Both the position numbers and the translations under genes were made by a program. The notes under the pieces are model-generated. The model was not told where the DNA came from, did not search any database, and was given only the letters and a program-made list of their open reading frames with translations. A stretch of DNA of 64,000 nt from positions 62,001 to 126,000 of the forward strand of contig NZ_CP106794.1 in assembly GCF_025642135.1 (NCBI RefSeq), written 5' to 3'. Numbering within the stretch: position 1 is the stretch's first letter; every line of letters starts with the position of its first letter. This DNA is from Streptomyces cynarae. GTDB lineage: Bacteria; Actinomycetota; Actinomycetes; Streptomycetales; Streptomycetaceae. Positions 48,923 through 56,840 of the stretch are shown here, piece after piece.

Positions 48923-48950
48923 ACGTACATGAGCGCAGAGTTCATGAACT
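48923..48950. promoter_or_regulatory. Repeat motifs upstream of the Rep-like pair
   Basis: ACGTACATGA at 48923-48932 repeats the motif at 48058-48067. GCAGAGTTCATG at 48936-48947 is the inverse of CATGAACTCTGC at 48063-48074. The pair of genes is therefore bracketed by matching motifs, as for a protein that binds both ends. Confidence 0.6.
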
Positions 48951-50130
48951 ACGCCTCCGTGGCGTGTCGCTCAACCTGACCTCGATCCATCCTCCGGTTA
49001 ACCGCCTCCGAAGCAGCTCCGACTGATGAACCTGAAGTCAATGTGGTCAGATCCTGCAGGCGTGGTCACGGTTTGCAAAACATGGGTACTACTGCTTCAA
49101 GAGCCGCCTGCCCAGCTCACAAAGACTGGGTGCACGATGCTGAGGGCTGGGTGCCAGATCGTCGGATCTTGATGCTGAAAGACGTTTCCGCAGGCCACAG
49201 CGCTCTTGACGTCCGCGTCCTCTCTAACAGTGGGACAGGCCGTTACCTGCCGCAGCACCACCCACGCCACGCTGCCCAGATGGCAGTCGCGCGAAGCGTC
49301 ACCTGGTGCCTTCCATAGGGGCGTTCACATCCGTACCCCCTCCCACTGGTCGACGAAGACTCTCGCCTGCTTCCCCGGTCCCTAGCCACCGAAAGCACGC
49401 CACGACGCGGCCGGAGCCGAACAAATACCGGCCATGTATGCCTCCTTCAGCCCGTCCCGACCTCAGCCACGCTGTTTCTCAACACCCTCCACAGGCCGCG
49501 GTCGCCCGACCACCTGCGGGCCCCGTCGGTGCACCGGAGGCCCCCGGGGCCGAGGATGTACCGGCCCGTAGGCGAGAAGAGCCGCGTCTTTTCCGGTTCA
49601 CAGCGGTGCTGGCCTGCTTGCTGCGCCGAGCCGTCCTCCGCCTGCCCGTGCGAATGCTGCGCTGCATGCTGCACTCAAGACACCACGCAAGCCCCCCCGA
49701 CGCGGACGCAGTAGCAGGACCAGAAGCAGCGCCATACAGCAGCCGCAGGCCTTCGCCGGTGGCTCTCCTCACGCCTGACAGCCTTGCACCGCGACGCGTC
49801 TGGACAGATCCGCTGTGAGGCTCGCAATCTCTGCTCCTTCGGGGAGCTCGAGGCGCTGCTTGCGTTGCTGAGGAAGACTGTTCGCCACCAACGGCTGCCG
49901 CATCGGTGCCGTCGTCATAGGCCTGGCGACCGTGATCGGAACCGGCACCGCCCTGTGGCCGTTCATGAAGTAGCCCTACGATCGACCGCTCCCCGTCCCC
50001 GTCAGCTGGAAGACACCGTTGGCTAATCCTGTCCGCAGTGTTCCCCTCGGCTTCGGGGAGCAGGTGTGACTGGGCATGATGGTTGGCCCATGCGGCCAAG
50101 TAGATGCTCGAATCCGGCGGCGTCGGCGAG
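48951..50130. other. Long stretch with no convincing gene
   Basis: About 1.2 kb. No open frame on either strand has a recognisable family, a good ribosome-binding site or persistent codon bias. Near 49888-49971 a frame reads RIGAVVIGLATVIGTGTALWPFMK before a stop, which looks like the end of a small membrane protein whose start is gone. The rest may be decayed sequence or a replication origin for the adjacent Rep-like genes. Confidence 0.4.
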
Positions 50131-50799
50131 TCAGCCGCCCTGGAGGCCCCACTTGTCGAGGCCGCTGTAGATGTGAGCTTCAAGGCATTGCGGGGCGTCA
50201 AGGCCGACGGCTTCGCCCCGGTAGAGGGCGATAAGTGAATTCTTGCCCCGCCACCAGGAGTCTGTCAGTCCTTGCACTTCGGGTACCGGCTCGTACCCCT
50301 CGAGGTTCAGGTAGTCGACGGCCTTGCCGGTGATCTTCGTAATGGTTTTGGCCCAGCGTCCCGCGTGGGCGGCCAGCGCCAGTGATTCCACCCATCCGTC
50401 CGTGCTGGCATGCAGTGGTGCCCAGCGGGAGCCATGGATTCCGAACTCTCCGCCGGGGCCGATCATGAATCCATAGGCCATGGAGTACCGGCAGTCCCCG
50501 GCCGGGATCCACCAGCCCTCTGAGGCCGAGCCCTCGGGGCGGTCCGCGTCCAGGGTGCGCGGGCCGCCCTCGTAGAACGGGGAGGGCGGCAGTGCGAGGC
50601 CACCCCATCGGCCTTGGAATGCCATGGCCCGGTCCACCTCCGCGGCGGGGATCCCGTGCTCGATCCACGCATGCCGATGACGCTGGATGCCTTGCCGAGC
50701 CACGCAGATGATGCCGTGCGCCTCGACGAAGCTCTTGGCTCGGCGGGTGAGACCGGTAGGCGCGACAGGGATCGGCGATACGGACTTGCCGGCCATCAC
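50131..50799 (-). CDS. Hypothetical protein, possibly SUKH-like immunity fold
   Basis: 222 residues. The stretch AMAFQGRWGGLALPPSPFYEGG resembles the F-x-x-x-x-GG-L/P core of SUKH (SMI1/KNR4) proteins, many of which are immunity proteins for toxins. The remainder (GWWIPAGDCRYSMAYGFMIG, then ASTDGWVESLALAAHAGRW) fits the same alpha/beta type. It is co-translated with the upstream DUF2199 gene by an ATGA overlap. The assignment is by pattern only. Confidence 0.55.
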   Translation of the reverse strand: MMAGKSVSPIPVAPTGLTRRAKSFVEAHGIICVARQGIQRHRHAWIEHGIPAAEVDRAMAFQGRWGGLALPPSPFYEGGPRTLDADRPEGSASEGWWIPAGDCRYSMAYGFMIGPGGEFGIHGSRWAPLHASTDGWVESLALAAHAGRWAKTITKITGKAVDYLNLEGYEPVPEVQGLTDSWWRGKNSLIALYRGEAVGLDAPQCLEAHIYSGLDKWGLQGG

Positions 50800-51320
50800 C
50801 TCTGGTCGCTCTGCTTGCCGTGGATCACGGCTGCCGCGATCTCCCGCACACGGTCTGGAGTGATCCCCCTGCGCTGTTCGACAGCGAGAGGATGGACAGT
50901 GGGCTCAAGTTCAACACAGGGGCGCTCACCGACCGGGCGCGTGTGGATGTGAGTCTTGAGATTGAGGGTCGTGGGCGCGTAGACCGGCAGGTCGGTCGTA
51001 AGCCAGCCGAAGTACGGCTCCTCGGCTTCGCGACCGGGCGTATCCCACAAGTCCGCCGTGCGGGAGAAGTTCTCGTGGCTGAGCGAGACCCAGACCCCCC
51101 AGGAGAACACCTCGTCACGGCCGAGGACCGGTATTTCGATCAGGCCCTTGACGAAGTAGTGCTGCGCGCGGATCACGCACAGGTCCGACGAGAGCAGGCA
51201 GTCCTCGGCGTCGGCGAAGGCCTGATCCCACACGGCTGGGGCCTCGGCCGTGTAGTTCATCGGCAGCTCGGGGTGGCGGGCTCCACAACACATGCAGGTG
51301 AATCCGAGATCACTGGTCAT
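50796..51320 (-). CDS. DUF2199 domain protein
   Basis: 174 residues from the ATG at 51320. It opens with a zinc-finger-like FTCMCCGARHPELPM, then DLCVIRAQHYFVKGLIEIP and FSWGVWVSLSHENF, all typical of DUF2199 proteins. Their function is unknown. An IS630 element inserted 15 bp upstream has replaced the native promoter; a longer reading frame to 51350 is created only by the element's end. It is coupled to the SUKH-like gene by ATGA. Confidence 0.8.
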   Translation of the reverse strand: MTSDLGFTCMCCGARHPELPMNYTAEAPAVWDQAFADAEDCLLSSDLCVIRAQHYFVKGLIEIPVLGRDEVFSWGVWVSLSHENFSRTADLWDTPGREAEEPYFGWLTTDLPVYAPTTLNLKTHIHTRPVGERPCVELEPTVHPLAVEQRRGITPDRVREIAAAVIHGKQSDQR

Positions 51321-51342
51321 GGTGTTGGAGCCTAGTGCCGCA

Positions 51343-52482
51343 TCAGGCAACGTTCGCCCTGTTGACTACTGCGCGGAGCCGTTCGTCGGCGGCGTGCTTG
51401 TTCCGCCAGATGATGTAGCGGCGGATCATGCTGCCCTGCTCCTTGTGGGTGGCGTGGTCCGTTCCGTCCAGTGCGAAGTAGCGCAGGGCGGTGAACTGGG
51501 CCTCGATGCGATTGAGCCAGGAGCCGTTGGTCGGGGTGTAGGCGAATTCGACGTTGTTGGCCTCGGCCCAGTCGCCGACCCGGGTGTCCTTCTTCGTGAT
51601 CAGGTGCGGGGAGAAGTTGTCGAGCACGATGGCGATCCGGATCTGCGGCGGGTAAAGGCTGCGCAGGTAGCGGCAGAACTCCAGGAACCTCGTGCGGTTC
51701 TTCTTCGGCTTGATGTGGCCATAGAGCTTGTCCTTGGCCAGGTCGTAGGCGGCGAACAGGTGCCTGACCCCGTGCGGGCGGGTGTAGGACGCGCGTCGGC
51801 GGGGGCGGGGTTCACGGTCGGGGTCCTTGTGCCGTCCGCCGCGCTCGGTCCATTGCCTCCCGGGGTGGGGCTGGAGGTTGAGCGGGCCGAACTCGTCCAG
51901 GCATAAGACGATGTCGGGTTCGCCGTCCTCGGGTATGACCTCGCCGTCGGCGATCGCGTAGAGGTGCTCGACGCGGGCTTTCTTGGTCGCGTAGTCGGGG
52001 TCGCGGGAGGTCTTCCAGGTCTTTATGCCTTGAAAGGACACGCCCTCCTCGCGGAGCAGGGCCCGTAGGCCCTCGTGGCTGATGTCGTCGACCACCCCCT
52101 CGGCGACCAGGAAGTCGGCCAGTTTGGCCAGGCTCCAGGTCGAGAACAGCAGGCCGTGTTCGGCCGGCTTGGACTTGGCGATCTTCTTGATCTCCCGGCG
52201 TTCGGGGAGGGTGAAGGTTCTGGGCCGACCGCCTTTGTACTTGGGGTAGAGGGCCGCGAAGCCGTCGGCGTTGAAGTTGTGGATCACGTCTCGGATCCGG
52301 TCCGCGCTGGTGAATGTCACCTCGGCGATCTTCGCCACAGGCATGCCCTGCGCGGACAGCAGCACCATCTGGGCTCGCCGCCAGGTCACCACCGACCCCG
52401 TGCCCCTGCGGATGATCCGCAGCAGTCTTCGGCCCTCGTCGTCATCGATCTCCCGTACCTGCACCCGTTCGGCCACGCCCAC
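51343..52482 (-). CDS. IS630-family transposase
   Basis: 379 residues with an N-terminal helix-turn-helix (GMPVAKIAEVTFTSADRIRD) and the DDE catalytic set: LCLDEFGPLN, IVLDNFSPH and SWLNRIEAQF. The DNxxxH second motif is characteristic of IS630. The frame is intact from end to end, so the element may still be active. Confidence 0.93.
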   Translation of the reverse strand: MGVAERVQVREIDDDEGRRLLRIIRRGTGSVVTWRRAQMVLLSAQGMPVAKIAEVTFTSADRIRDVIHNFNADGFAALYPKYKGGRPRTFTLPERREIKKIAKSKPAEHGLLFSTWSLAKLADFLVAEGVVDDISHEGLRALLREEGVSFQGIKTWKTSRDPDYATKKARVEHLYAIADGEVIPEDGEPDIVLCLDEFGPLNLQPHPGRQWTERGGRHKDPDREPRPRRRASYTRPHGVRHLFAAYDLAKDKLYGHIKPKKNRTRFLEFCRYLRSLYPPQIRIAIVLDNFSPHLITKKDTRVGDWAEANNVEFAYTPTNGSWLNRIEAQFTALRYFALDGTDHATHKEQGSMIRRYIIWRNKHAADERLRAVVNRANVA

Positions 52483-52524
52483 ATCCTGGCAGCGACCGGG
52501 ACTTGGGACGGAGCTGCGGCCGCT

Positions 52525-52791
52525 TCACATCGCTCGGCGCTTCCTCAGCTCAGCGAGCCATGTGCGCACCTGTTCGTCATCGTGCAGGTAGCCGCCGCCC
52601 TCGCCCGCAGGGAGATCGATTCCGTAAAGGCGGTTCAGCGCCCACCAGGACAGGTCGTCCCAGACGATTCCGTCCTCCATCACCCACCTCGCCGCCCAGC
52701 GGTCGGCCTCGTCCCTGGGCAACCGACCCTCGACAAGCTCAACGAAGCGATCTTCGATCTCGTCAAGGGTTGGCTGGCCGCTGGCATTCAT
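52525..52791 (-). CDS. Passenger gene inside the IS630 element, unknown function
   Basis: 88 residues starting MNASGQPTLDEIEDRFVELV, acidic and Trp-rich, with no recognised domain (WAARWVMEDGIVWDDLSWWA in the middle). It ends 42 bp before the transposase start and begins about 40 bp inside the right inverted repeat, so it is carried by the element. Start codons at 52791 and 52815 are both possible. Confidence 0.65.
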   Translation of the reverse strand: MNASGQPTLDEIEDRFVELVEGRLPRDEADRWAARWVMEDGIVWDDLSWWALNRLYGIDLPAGEGGGYLHDDEQVRTWLAELRKRRAM

Positions 52792-52859
52792 GCCCTGACC
52801 GTACCGGCAGGGCAAACGTTGCCTGATGCGGCACTAGTTACGAGTCCTGGTCCGAACCC

Positions 52860-52881
52860 GGGCGGGAGTCCCCTCCCGCCC
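52860..52881. terminator. Perfect 9-bp hairpin
   Basis: GGGCGGGAG and CTCCCGCCC pair perfectly around a 4-base loop, just outside the right end of the IS630 element. It is terminator-like, though no T-run follows on either side. Confidence 0.5.
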
Positions 52882-53214
52882 ACTGCCTCAACTTGCGTAG
52901 CCGTGAGCGGCTGGGAGGCTCCTGATCGCCTCCTCGGAAGCCCAGGAGTGCCCGAACGGCGCAGACGGCCACACAGCGCCGGGAAGGATCACGTGCGCGC
53001 GACGGCGACGGTCGTGCGAATGCTGCCCACCCGCACATTGGGCAGTAACTACAGGCGCTGAGCGAGGGTCTCGCAGTATCCAAGAGAGATTGCCGCCACC
53101 CCGAGGTCGCCCCTGGCTGCGGCCTACCAGGCCACGGCCATGGTTGTTCTGCAGCGGGCTGTCCTCGCCAGCAGACGCGGCTTATTCGACCCGGGCGACC
53201 AGCACGCGGTCGGC
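52882..53214. other. Non-coding gap
   Basis: About 330 bp beyond the IS630 element. Readings on both strands are low-complexity Arg/Pro-rich and look random. Nothing recognisable is seen. Confidence 0.4.
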
Positions 53215-53556
53215 CTAGTCCAGGACCTCGGGCCAGACACCGGCGTACGTCTTCGGATCCACCCCGGTCAGGGGCGTCAGCCACAGGTCAGCGTGCGACT
53301 GGAGCAGCTGCTCGGCCGACCGGTAGTCCAGGACGGACCCACAGGACAGTCGCAGCCCGTCTGCGTCGGCCGTGATCCCGGGCCACCCGGGCAGGGCCTG
53401 GGAGTGGGCGGGGCACAGGAGCATGAGCCAGGCCGGCGGCTCACCCGGAGCCCCAGGGCCCTGCCGGAGCACGGTCGCCGTGGCGGTCCAATCCAGGACC
53501 TGGCGGAGCCCGGTCAGTTGTCGGCCAGCGGTGAGCTGCATGATGTCGGACGGCAC
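53215..53556 (-). CDS. Hypothetical protein of 113 residues
   Basis: GTG start, MPSDIMQLTAGRQLTGLRQV. No family is recognised. Codon bias is good, and a conserved-looking Trp/Pro core is visible (WLMLLCPAHSQALPGWPGIT). It is followed by a toxin-antitoxin pair on the same strand and could be a third gene of that unit, since only 18 bp separate it from the toxin stop. Confidence 0.55.
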   Translation of the reverse strand: MPSDIMQLTAGRQLTGLRQVLDWTATATVLRQGPGAPGEPPAWLMLLCPAHSQALPGWPGITADADGLRLSCGSVLDYRSAEQLLQSHADLWLTPLTGVDPKTYAGVWPEVLD

Positions 53557-53574
53557 CTTGGGCTCCTTCGGCGG

Positions 53575-53847
53575 CTAGACCTCGATGTACGCGACGACCA
53601 CCACGGTGCGCAGCGCGGTGACGAAGTACAGGACGCGCACCTGCTCGACTTCGTCGGTGTACTGGCGCAGCTGGGGGCCGGAGGTGTCGCCGGGGATCGG
53701 CTCGCCGACGTCGGGGTCGACGGAGATGACGACCAGGGCGCGGTCCAGGGCGTGGAGCTCCGCCTCGCTGGTGATGTTCTCCAGCTGCTTGGCGGCGGAG
53801 TCGGAGAAGGCGATACGTGCGCGGCGCGGGTTCTGTTGTGGGGCCAT
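53575..53847 (-). CDS. RelE/ParE-type toxin
   Basis: 90 residues from the ATG at 53847. FSDSAAKQLENI near the start and GPQLRQYTDEVEQVRVLYFV with VVVVAYIEV at the end follow the RelE/ParE layout. The family cleaves mRNA on ribosomes or inhibits gyrase. The start overlaps the antitoxin stop (ATGA), the classic antitoxin-first order. An extended start upstream would overlap the antitoxin gene and is rejected. Confidence 0.7.
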   Translation of the reverse strand: MAPQQNPRRARIAFSDSAAKQLENITSEAELHALDRALVVISVDPDVGEPIPGDTSGPQLRQYTDEVEQVRVLYFVTALRTVVVVAYIEV

Positions 53848-54080
53848 CAGGCGACGGCCGGGCGCTGGCCAGCGAGCCGGGCGAGGTGGGCCTCGCGCAG
53901 TTCCTCCCACGGCGTGCAGTCCTCCACCGAGGGCAGCCCGTTGGCCGCGATGTCCTCCAGGACGGCGGCGAACTGGTCGGCGCTGGCGCGGGTCTTGGCC
54001 GCGTACGCACGCAGCCCGTCGGCGGCCGCAGGCTGCAGCTGCTGCCGGGCGTGGTCGGCGGGTGCTGGCTGTTCGCTCAT
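53847..54080 (-). CDS. Antitoxin partner of the RelE-type toxin
   Basis: 77 residues from the ATG at 54080 (MSEQPAPADHARQQLQPAAA). It is short, acidic and helical, with a conserved-looking EDCTPWEELREAHLARL near the end. It overlaps the toxin gene by 4 bases. It shows no clear DNA-binding motif, so the family is not assigned; the call rests on size and coupling. Confidence 0.6.
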   Translation of the reverse strand: MSEQPAPADHARQQLQPAAADGLRAYAAKTRASADQFAAVLEDIAANGLPSVEDCTPWEELREAHLARLAGQRPAVA

Positions 54081-54387
54081 CGAGGGCTCCAGAAGGCAGA
54101 ACTGGCGTCTCCCCAACGGTATCGGCCGCCCCGGGTGCTGGGGACCACTCCGGACGAACCCGGCCGTACGAGGGTGCGAGACCCAGGGACCCAGGTGGAC
54201 CCAGCTCCCGGCGCGCTCCGTGCCCACCAGGGAAAACACCGGTCTCGGGACCCGGGTTCTGGGGCGGCTGCTGGGTCCACCTCGGTCGCCCGTCGGCGCT
54301 GATACAGATCAGCTGATCAGTGACACAGACAGGCGTGTCGACCTGGGGAAACAGGGGGTTGATGACACAGGTCGTCCGGACTGTTCA
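54081..54387. other. Intergenic region upstream of the toxin-antitoxin pair
   Basis: About 305 bp, probably holding the promoter of the minus-strand pair. A short palindrome, GATCAGCTGATC, occurs at 54307-54318 and could be an operator. No gene is seen. Confidence 0.4.
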
Positions 54388-54437
54388 TGTCCGGTGACAG
54401 CAAACCTTGACCGTTTGCCACTGAACACTGACCACTG
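54388..54437 (+). repeat. 50-bp cassette repeat R1
   Basis: Begins TGTCCGGTGACAG and contains CCTTGACCGTTTGCCACTGA. It is made of two tandem ~21-bp units of the form TGmCAnnTGAnnnTTGACCG and points inward, to the NUDIX gene. Confidence 0.7.
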
Positions 54438-54468
54438 CTCGATGGCGCGGCGGCGTCGGGGTGCTGGG

Positions 54469-54945
54469 CTACCGGGTGAGCGCGGCGAGGTAAGCGTCCA
54501 GGGGCTGCACATACCCTGGGAGGCGTTCGAGGAGGTCCCACCAGCGGATGGCCGAGATTTCCTCGGTGGGCTCGAAGGCGCGGGTCTCGGCGCAGGATCC
54601 TGCGTAGAGGGCCAGATATTCCTCTCGCTGGTCAGGCGCGAGGACGAACCGCGCGTAGCCGATGAACCGCAACTGTTCGTCAGGCTCCTGCCCGCTCTCC
54701 TCCAGTAGCTCCCGTGCTGCTGCCTGGCGGGAGGTTTCGCCCTCTTCGATGCTCCCTCCTGGAAGCTCCCAGGACTGGCGGTACCGATCGAAGACCATGA
54801 GGACCCGACCGGCTCGCCACACGGCCACCAGGGCCGCCGGCAGCGGGGCGTCCTGCGGCGGCGCTGCCTCGCCGCCCCGCGCGAACGAGATCAAGGAGTT
54901 GCCACGGCCATCGGCTGCAAGCGGTTCGTCTGCGGGGTAGGCCAC
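54469..54945 (-). CDS. NUDIX hydrolase
   Basis: 158 residues from a GTG at 54945 preceded by GGGAAG; the frame extends to a TTG at 55008 inside the R2 repeat, which is less likely. The Nudix box is complete: [20 protein letters not shown] followed by ESG, matching Gx5Ex7REUxEExGU. The family hydrolyses nucleoside diphosphates linked to another group, such as damaged nucleotides or NDP-sugars. The substrate cannot be assigned. It is the sole gene of cassette 1 and is unrelated to its neighbours. Confidence 0.9.
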   Translation of the reverse strand: MAYPADEPLAADGRGNSLISFARGGEAAPPQDAPLPAALVAVWRAGRVLMVFDRYRQSWELPGGSIEEGETSRQAAARELLEESGQEPDEQLRFIGYARFVLAPDQREEYLALYAGSCAETRAFEPTEEISAIRWWDLLERLPGYVQPLDAYLAALTR

Positions 54946-54997
54946 GGTCGGATGCTTCCCCGAGCGACTCCATGAGAAGCCCTCCGCCCTCGCGCTC

Positions 54998-55047
54998 CGG
55001 CCGGTCAAACTTCAGTGGCAAACGGCCAAGGTTCAGTGGCACCGGGC
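54998..55047 (-). repeat. 50-bp cassette repeat R2
   Basis: Reverse complement begins TGCCCGGTGCCACTGAACC and contains CCGTTTGCCACTGAAGTTTG. It is closest to R1 and points inward. Confidence 0.7.
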
Positions 55048-55102
55048 AGTTCAGGAGCGAACGGTAACCGGACTCCAACCGTGTCACGCTGATCAGGCAA
55101 GA

Positions 55103-55124
55103 GGCCCGGATCGGGGTCCGGGCC
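55103..55124. terminator. Hairpin between the two cassettes
   Basis: GGCCCGGA and TCCGGGCC pair perfectly around a 6-base loop. It lies between divergent genes, so it may not end transcription; its role is unclear. Confidence 0.35.
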
Positions 55125-55148
55125 CGTGTTTCCGGGCCGAACCGGCCC

Positions 55149-55213
55149 CGTGACACCCCGCCGTGACAGCCGGATGGGATGCGTGACACCCCACTGGGCG
55201 TGACAGCGTGACA
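55149..55213. promoter_or_regulatory. Array of five CGTGACA motifs
   Basis: CGTGACA starts at 55149, 55162, 55182, 55199 and 55207, all in the same direction within 65 bp. Clusters of one heptamer in a divergent promoter region usually mark a regulator site. No binding protein is known. Confidence 0.5.
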
Positions 55214-55237
55214 GCCACCTTCCGTGATCGTCACGGC

Positions 55238-55287
55238 TGTCCTTTGACAGGCGATCTTGACCGACTGACAGGTGAGTTTGACCGCTG
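55238..55287 (+). repeat. 50-bp cassette repeat R3
   Basis: Reads TGTCCTTTGACAGGCGATCT and then TTGACCGACTGACAGGTGAG, with the same two-unit structure as R1. It points toward the HEAT gene. Confidence 0.75.
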
Positions 55288-55348
55288 GGCTCAAGGAGAC
55301 AGCTCGCCTGCGGGATCGGTGTCAGCGGTCCCTGCGAGCATACGGATC

Positions 55349-56676
55349 ATGAAACGATCCGACGATCTCCTGGCAGGGCTGGACGACATCGACTGGGCAG
55401 CCCTGGGGCACGCCTATGGCAGCGCCGAGGACGTGCCCGGCCAGCTCCGGACGGTGTGCGGGCTGGACGAGGAGGCCCGGGAGAGCGCCTTCCGCAGCCT
55501 GTTCGGCAACATCTTCCACCAGGGCACCCGGTACTCGGCCTCTCCGTACGCCGTGCCGTTCCTCACCCGAATCGCCGTCGCGGGCCCGGTCGGCGCCCGG
55601 GCCGACGCGCTGCTGCTGCTGACCCGTCTGGCCATTGATTGGCACGACGAGTACGACCTCCCGCTCGGCATCGACACCGCCGCGTGGCGCGCCACAGCCA
55701 TCAGCCCCGAAGAGAATCTGCGCTGGTACGACGAGCAGATCGCCGCCGAGACCGACGAGGAGCGGCTGAAGAACCTGTGTGAGGGACGGGCGTACTGTGC
55801 GGCGGGGCACCCCGTCGACGCCCGCGAGGGCGCACTGCGCTCCTATGACGCGGTCCGCGCCCAGCTTCCCGTCCTGCTCGAACTGCTCGACGACCAGGAC
55901 CCGGAGATCCGCACCAAAACCGCGTACCTACTCGGCTGGTTCCCCGAGGAGGCCGACGCCACCCTGCTCCCATTGCTGGCCTGCCTCGACGGCGAGCGGG
56001 ACCCAGTCTGCGTCGCCACGGTCCTCGTCTCGGTCGGGCTGATCGCCGACCACGACCCGGACGGCCGACTCCGGCACCACCTCGACCACGAGCACCCCTT
56101 GCCGCGCTGGGCCGCCGCCACCGCCCTGACCCGCTTGCTGGTCGCACACCCGGCCACCGCGTCCGGTCTGCCGCCGGCGGAGCGCATCGCCGCCGAGCTG
56201 GCGGCCTTCGGCGCCGGGCCGCCCCCGAGACCGCCACCGCCCACCACGCGGGCGACCTGCAGAGCTACACCGTCCGCAGCCTGCTGCACCTGATGGGCGC
56301 CGCCGAGGACCCGGACGGGGTCCTCCTGGAGATCGTTCGCGCCCTGCCTCGTATCGAGGAGACCGGAGTCGTGCCCCGCCCGCTGGCGGTCCGCGCCGAG
56401 AACCTGCTGGAAGCCCTGTTCGACCCCGCGGACACCGTACCGGTGTTCGCCGAGCTCTCCCCTGGGCGCCGGGAGTTGCTGAGGGTCCTGGCCGAGCTGC
56501 TGACCGCCGCGGACTTCCAGCCCGTGCCGTTCGGCTCCGACCTCCACGAGCGGTTCACCCAGTACGGCCTCCCCGGTACCCGCCCCGCCCTACGCGCCTA
56601 CGTCGGACTGTCCACCAAGGGTGAGGACCCGAGCGCTCCCCTCCCCGACCCCTGGGCACCGTTCCGCAACCACTGA
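55349..56676 (+). pseudogene. HEAT-repeat protein, frameshifted
   Basis: From the ATG at 55349 the first frame gives about 290 residues with HEAT-like helices (RAQLPVLLELLDDQDPEIRT, then KTAYLLGWFPEEADATLLPL) to about 56215. There the sense passes to the next frame, which continues AAPETATAHHAGDLQSYTVR and then SLLHLMGAAEDPDGVLLEIV to 56676. One indel in a GC-rich run explains the break. The full protein would be about 442 residues. The family is a protein-interaction scaffold; its partner is unknown. A sequencing error is possible. Confidence 0.75.
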
Positions 56677-56734
56677 TCCCACCGCCCCTCACCGAGCACC
56701 GGCCGCTGGCCGAGATCGGGTGACAGGAACCCAG

Positions 56735-56784
56735 CAGCGGTCAAACTCACCTGGCAAACGGTCAAGATCACCTGTCAGAGGACA
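56735..56784 (-). repeat. 50-bp cassette repeat R4
   Basis: Reverse complement reads TGTCCTCTGACAGGTGATCT and then TTGACCGTTTGCCAGGTGAG. It is the best match to R3 and points inward. Confidence 0.75.
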
Positions 56785-56840
56785 GAAAGCCTAGGCGCGA
56801 GCTCCGTCTCACACCCTCACAGACTTCACAGGGCTCCCCG

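Larger units (their letters stand above)
51335..52834 (-). mobile_element. IS630-family element with a passenger gene
   Basis: The ends GTGCCGCATCAGGCAACGTT are inverted repeats that match at 28 of 29 positions when flanks are included. Both ends are flanked by TA (51333-51334 and 52835-52836), the usual target duplication of the family. The element is 1.5 kb, longer than normal IS630 elements, because a second ORF lies between the transposase start and the right end. Confidence 0.88.
54388..55047. mobile_element. Repeat-bracketed gene cassette 1 (NUDIX)
   Basis: A 660-bp unit flanked by a 50-bp repeat, read inward from both sides (54388-54437 on plus, 54998-55047 on minus). Both share TTGACCGTTTGCCACTGAA or close variants. 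It contains a single gene and no transposase. The same repeat family brackets cassette 2. The bounds are those of the repeats. Confidence 0.6.
55238..56784. mobile_element. Repeat-bracketed gene cassette 2 (HEAT protein)
   Basis: A 1,547-bp unit with inward-facing copies of the 50-bp repeat at 55238-55287 and 56735-56784. The two agree at roughly 43 of 48 compared bases (for example GATCTTGACCG and CAGGTGAGTTTGACCGCTG). It holds one frameshifted gene and no transposase. Confidence 0.65.

Noticed and set aside
51321..51350. An N-terminal extension of the DUF2199 protein
   Set aside because: These codons come from the IS630 end and the short spacer, not from the gene.
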